DNA of 6,911 nt from Pseudomonas sp. (lineage in GTDB: Bacteria > Pseudomonadota > Gammaproteobacteria > Pseudomonadales > Pseudomonadaceae), in assembly GCA_030654635.1 (NCBI GenBank), contig JAURXE010000102.1, positions 1 through 6,911 on the forward strand. The letters run 5' to 3'. Shown here piece after piece: positions 5,127 through 6,911 of the stretch. How positions within the stretch are numbered: the stretch's first letter is position 1; each line of letters starts with the position of its first letter. The notes under the pieces are model-generated. The model searched no databases. It saw only the letters and a program-made list of their open reading frames with translations, and had not been told where the DNA came from. Both the position numbers and the translations under genes were made by a program.

Positions 5127-5576
5127 TCAGCGGTGCTCTGCGCCGTTCGGGCGCTGCGCCAGCTCGTCGAACATTTTTTGCTCACGTTTGTCCTCGGCCT
5201 GCCGCGCCTCATGCTGATAGCGCAGCACCAGCTTGCGTAAAGCTTCCAGACGAGCATAGCGCTGCTGCCAGACTTCGCGCGCTTTGTTCACACTATTGAG
5301 ATGCCAGGTCACGGCTTGCCGTTGCTGGCCGATGGCCGTCTCCAACTGTGACAGAAAGCGCTGGTAGCCCATCAACCACTGCCCGGAAACGCCCTGCCGG
5401 CCTTGGGTAAGCCATTGCTGCTGGTAATCGCCAAGGTAGCGCTCCAACTCACCAAGCTTGATCTCGGCCTGGGTCAGTAATGACTGCGTGCGCCCAAGAT
5501 TTACGGCGGCTTCACGCTCGGCGCGCTCAGCCAAATCAATCACTGGCGCCAGCCTAGCAGCGCGGTTTGGCTGCAT
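5127..5576 (-). CDS. fliJ: Flagellar export protein FliJ
   Basis: FliJ is a small, soluble coiled-coil protein of the flagellar type III export apparatus. It inserts like a central stalk into the FliI hexamer, contacts FlhA and helps cycle export chaperones. The 149-residue product is highly charged and Gln/Glu/Arg-rich, with almost no Gly or Pro after residue 20. Two long predicted helices, about 10-58 and 68-140, are consistent with an antiparallel coiled coil. Length is typical of the family. It begins ATG 5576, only 3 nt after the fliI TAA. The ribosome binding site is poor (AAGG 14 nt upstream), so translation is probably coupled to fliI. Sequence similarity in this family is low. The identification rests on position directly after fliI, size, and coiled-coil character with the typical N-terminus (RAARLAPVIDLAERAEREAA). 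Confidence 0.93.
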   Translation of the reverse strand: MQPNRAARLAPVIDLAERAEREAAVNLGRTQSLLTQAEIKLGELERYLGDYQQQWLTQGRQGVSGQWLMGYQRFLSQLETAIGQQRQAVTWHLNSVNKAREVWQQRYARLEALRKLVLRYQHEARQAEDKREQKMFDELAQRPNGAEHR

Positions 5577-5579
5577 GAC

Positions 5580-6911
5580 TTAAACGCCGGCCTTAGGATT
5601 AAACAGTGCAGACAATTGCAAACCGCTCTGCTGCAGGCTTTCACTTTCATCCAGGCCTTGGCGCAAGTACATCGCCATGGCCGGTTGCAGCGCAATGGCC
5701 AGATCGGTCTGCGGATCGCCACCCGACACATAGGCGCCGACACTGATCAGATCGCGGCTCTGCTGATAACGCGACCAGAGTTGTTTGAAGCGCTGCGACT
5801 CGCGCAGATGTTGCGGGGTAATCACCTGTGGCATCACCCGACTGATCGAAGCCTCGATATCAATGGCCGGATAATGCCCCTCCTCGGCCAGGCGTCGCGA
5901 CAGCACTATATGGCCATCGAGTACGCCACGTGCGGCGTCGGCGATAGGGTCCTGCTGGTCATCGCCCTCCGACAACACGGTGTAAAAAGCGGTAATCGAG
6001 CCGCCACCGGCTTCGGCATTGCCGGCCCGCTCAACCAGTTTGGGCAGTTTGGCAAACACCGAGGGTGGATAGCCTTTGGTCGCTGGCGGCTCGCCAATCG
6101 CCAGGGCAATTTCCCGCTGGGCCTGAGCAAAACGAGTCAGCGAGTCCATCAGCAGCAATACGTTTTTGCCCTTATCACGAAAATATTCGGCGATCCGCGT
6201 ACAGTACATGGCTGCCCGCAGGCGCATCAAGGGCGCGTCATCGGCTGGAGATGCGACCACCACCGAGCGTTTCAGGCCCTCTTCGCCGAGGATATTCTCG
6301 ATAAATTCCTTCACCTCGCGGCCCCGCTCACCGATCAGCCCGACCACGATGATGTCGGCCTCGGTAAAGCGCGTCATCATTCCCAACAACACGCTCTTAC
6401 CCACCCCGGTTCCGGCGAATAAACCCAAGCGCTGGCCACGCCCCACCGTCAGCAGGGCATTAATGCTGCGAATACCGACATCCAGTGGCTGATTGATCGG
6501 CTCACGTTTCAGCGGATTGATAGTCGGGCCGTCGAGCGGCACCCAATCTTCGGCTTTCATGCCGCCCTTGCCATCCAGGGCGCGGCCCGCGCCATCGAGC
6601 ACCCGGCCGAGCATCGACATGCCCATCGGCAACCGCCCAGAGTCCGGCAGCGGCACCACCCGAGCGCCTGGTGCAATTCCGGCCAGATTGCCCACCGGCA
6701 TCAAGAACACCCGGCCACCGGAGAAACCCATGACTTCGGCTTCAACCTGCACCGGGTGGTCACTGTCTTGATTGATCACCATGCAGCGACTGCCGAGGGC
6801 GGCGCGCAAGCCTTCGGCCTCCAGAGTCAGGCCGACCATGCGCAGCAGTCTTCCCTCGACCACGGGCTGCGCGGGCAAATTAACGACGGACTGATAACCG
6901 CTCAAGCGTTT
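5580..6911 (-). CDS. fliI: Flagellum-specific ATPase FliI (partial, 5' end outside window)
   Basis: FliI is the hexameric ATPase of the flagellar type III export gate and a paralogue of the F1 beta subunit. It works with FliH and FliJ to unfold and dock substrates. 443 residues are visible. Counting from the first visible residue (K at 6911), the N-terminal barrel domain is about 10-88. Walker A GTGVGKS is at 167-173 (K172), the GERGRE motif with catalytic glutamate E195 at 194-199, and Walker B VLLLMD at 251-256. [14 protein letters not shown] (348-361) is the family's conserved nucleotide-site region. The first visible codons read KRLSGYQ. A TTG at 6905 is an annotatable start, but it has no ribosome binding site in view, and this residue run matches the inside of Pseudomonas FliI N-termini. 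The gene is therefore taken as running off the window, short by only some ten residues. It ends 3 nt before fliJ. Confidence 0.97.
   Translation of the reverse strand, partial: KRLSGYQSVVNLPAQPVVEGRLLRMVGLTLEAEGLRAALGSRCMVINQDSDHPVQVEAEVMGFSGGRVFLMPVGNLAGIAPGARVVPLPDSGRLPMGMSMLGRVLDGAGRALDGKGGMKAEDWVPLDGPTINPLKREPINQPLDVGIRSINALLTVGRGQRLGLFAGTGVGKSVLLGMMTRFTEADIIVVGLIGERGREVKEFIENILGEEGLKRSVVVASPADDAPLMRLRAAMYCTRIAEYFRDKGKNVLLLMDSLTRFAQAQREIALAIGEPPATKGYPPSVFAKLPKLVERAGNAEAGGGSITAFYTVLSEGDDQQDPIADAARGVLDGHIVLSRRLAEEGHYPAIDIEASISRVMPQVITPQHLRESQRFKQLWSRYQQSRDLISVGAYVSGGDPQTDLAIALQPAMAMYLRQGLDESESLQQSGLQLSALFNPKAGV

Noticed and set aside
5616..6422. A 268-codon open frame on the plus strand opposite fliI
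   Set aside because: It is fully antisense to a strongly conserved ATPase gene, has no recognisable domain or ribosome binding site, and its residue make-up looks like a reverse-frame shadow of GC-rich coding DNA.
6903..6905. TTG at 6905 as the true start of fliI
   Set aside because: The frame stays open to the window edge (K-R-L-S-G-Y), resembling the interior of known Pseudomonas FliI N-termini, and there is no room to see a ribosome binding site. A start outside the window is more likely.

Overview
The window is a stretch of a flagellar gene cluster. All recognisable genes lie on the minus strand, so transcription runs from high to low coordinates: fliI (5' end beyond the window), fliJ, hsbA, hsbR, hptB, fliK, fliL and fliM (3' end beyond the window). 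The FliM, FliL, FliI and FliJ sequences, the order fliI-fliJ-hsbA-hsbR-hptB-fliK-fliL-fliM, and two textbook sigma-54 promoters point to a gammaproteobacterium in or close to Pseudomonas. I recall the same gene order from the P. putida and P. fluorescens groups. In P. aeruginosa the hsb genes instead sit beside flgM. The species cannot be fixed from the sequence alone.

Region by region: 6911-5580 fliI, the flagellar export ATPase; 5576-5127 fliJ, its coiled-coil stalk and chaperone-escort partner, starting 3 nt after fliI; 5126-5056 a short gap with only weak promoter-like signals; 5055-2658 a compact three-gene signalling module: hsbA (STAS-domain anti-sigma antagonist), hsbR (receiver + PP2C phosphatase + GHKL kinase) and hptB (histidine phosphotransfer protein). 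Next, 2657-2551 is a 107-nt gap with a sigma-54 promoter; 2550-1192 fliK (hook-length control); 1191-988 a 204-nt gap holding an intrinsic terminator for fliK and a second sigma-54 promoter; 987-445 fliL (stator-associated membrane protein); 432-1 the N-terminal 144 codons of fliM (C-ring switch protein).

The genes combine export machinery (FliI, FliJ), hook-length control (FliK), motor parts (FliL, FliM) and a phosphorelay-driven partner switch. As established for the P. aeruginosa homologues, HptB passes phosphate to the receiver of HsbR. This sets the balance between HsbR's phosphatase and kinase activities on HsbA. Depending on its phosphorylation state, HsbA binds either the anti-sigma-28 factor FlgM or the diguanylate cyclase HsbD, tying late flagellar gene expression to surface-attachment signalling. 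All key catalytic residues are visible here. The promoter layout suggests three transcription units: fliI-fliJ-hsbA-hsbR-hptB (reading on from upstream), fliK alone, and fliL-fliM onward.

I see no mobile element, CRISPR array, tRNA, rRNA or broken gene, and no wholly undescribed system. The points most worth a second look are the fli-embedded Hsb switch, the two sigma-54 promoters with the terminator between them, and a weak sigma-28-like site in front of hsbA.
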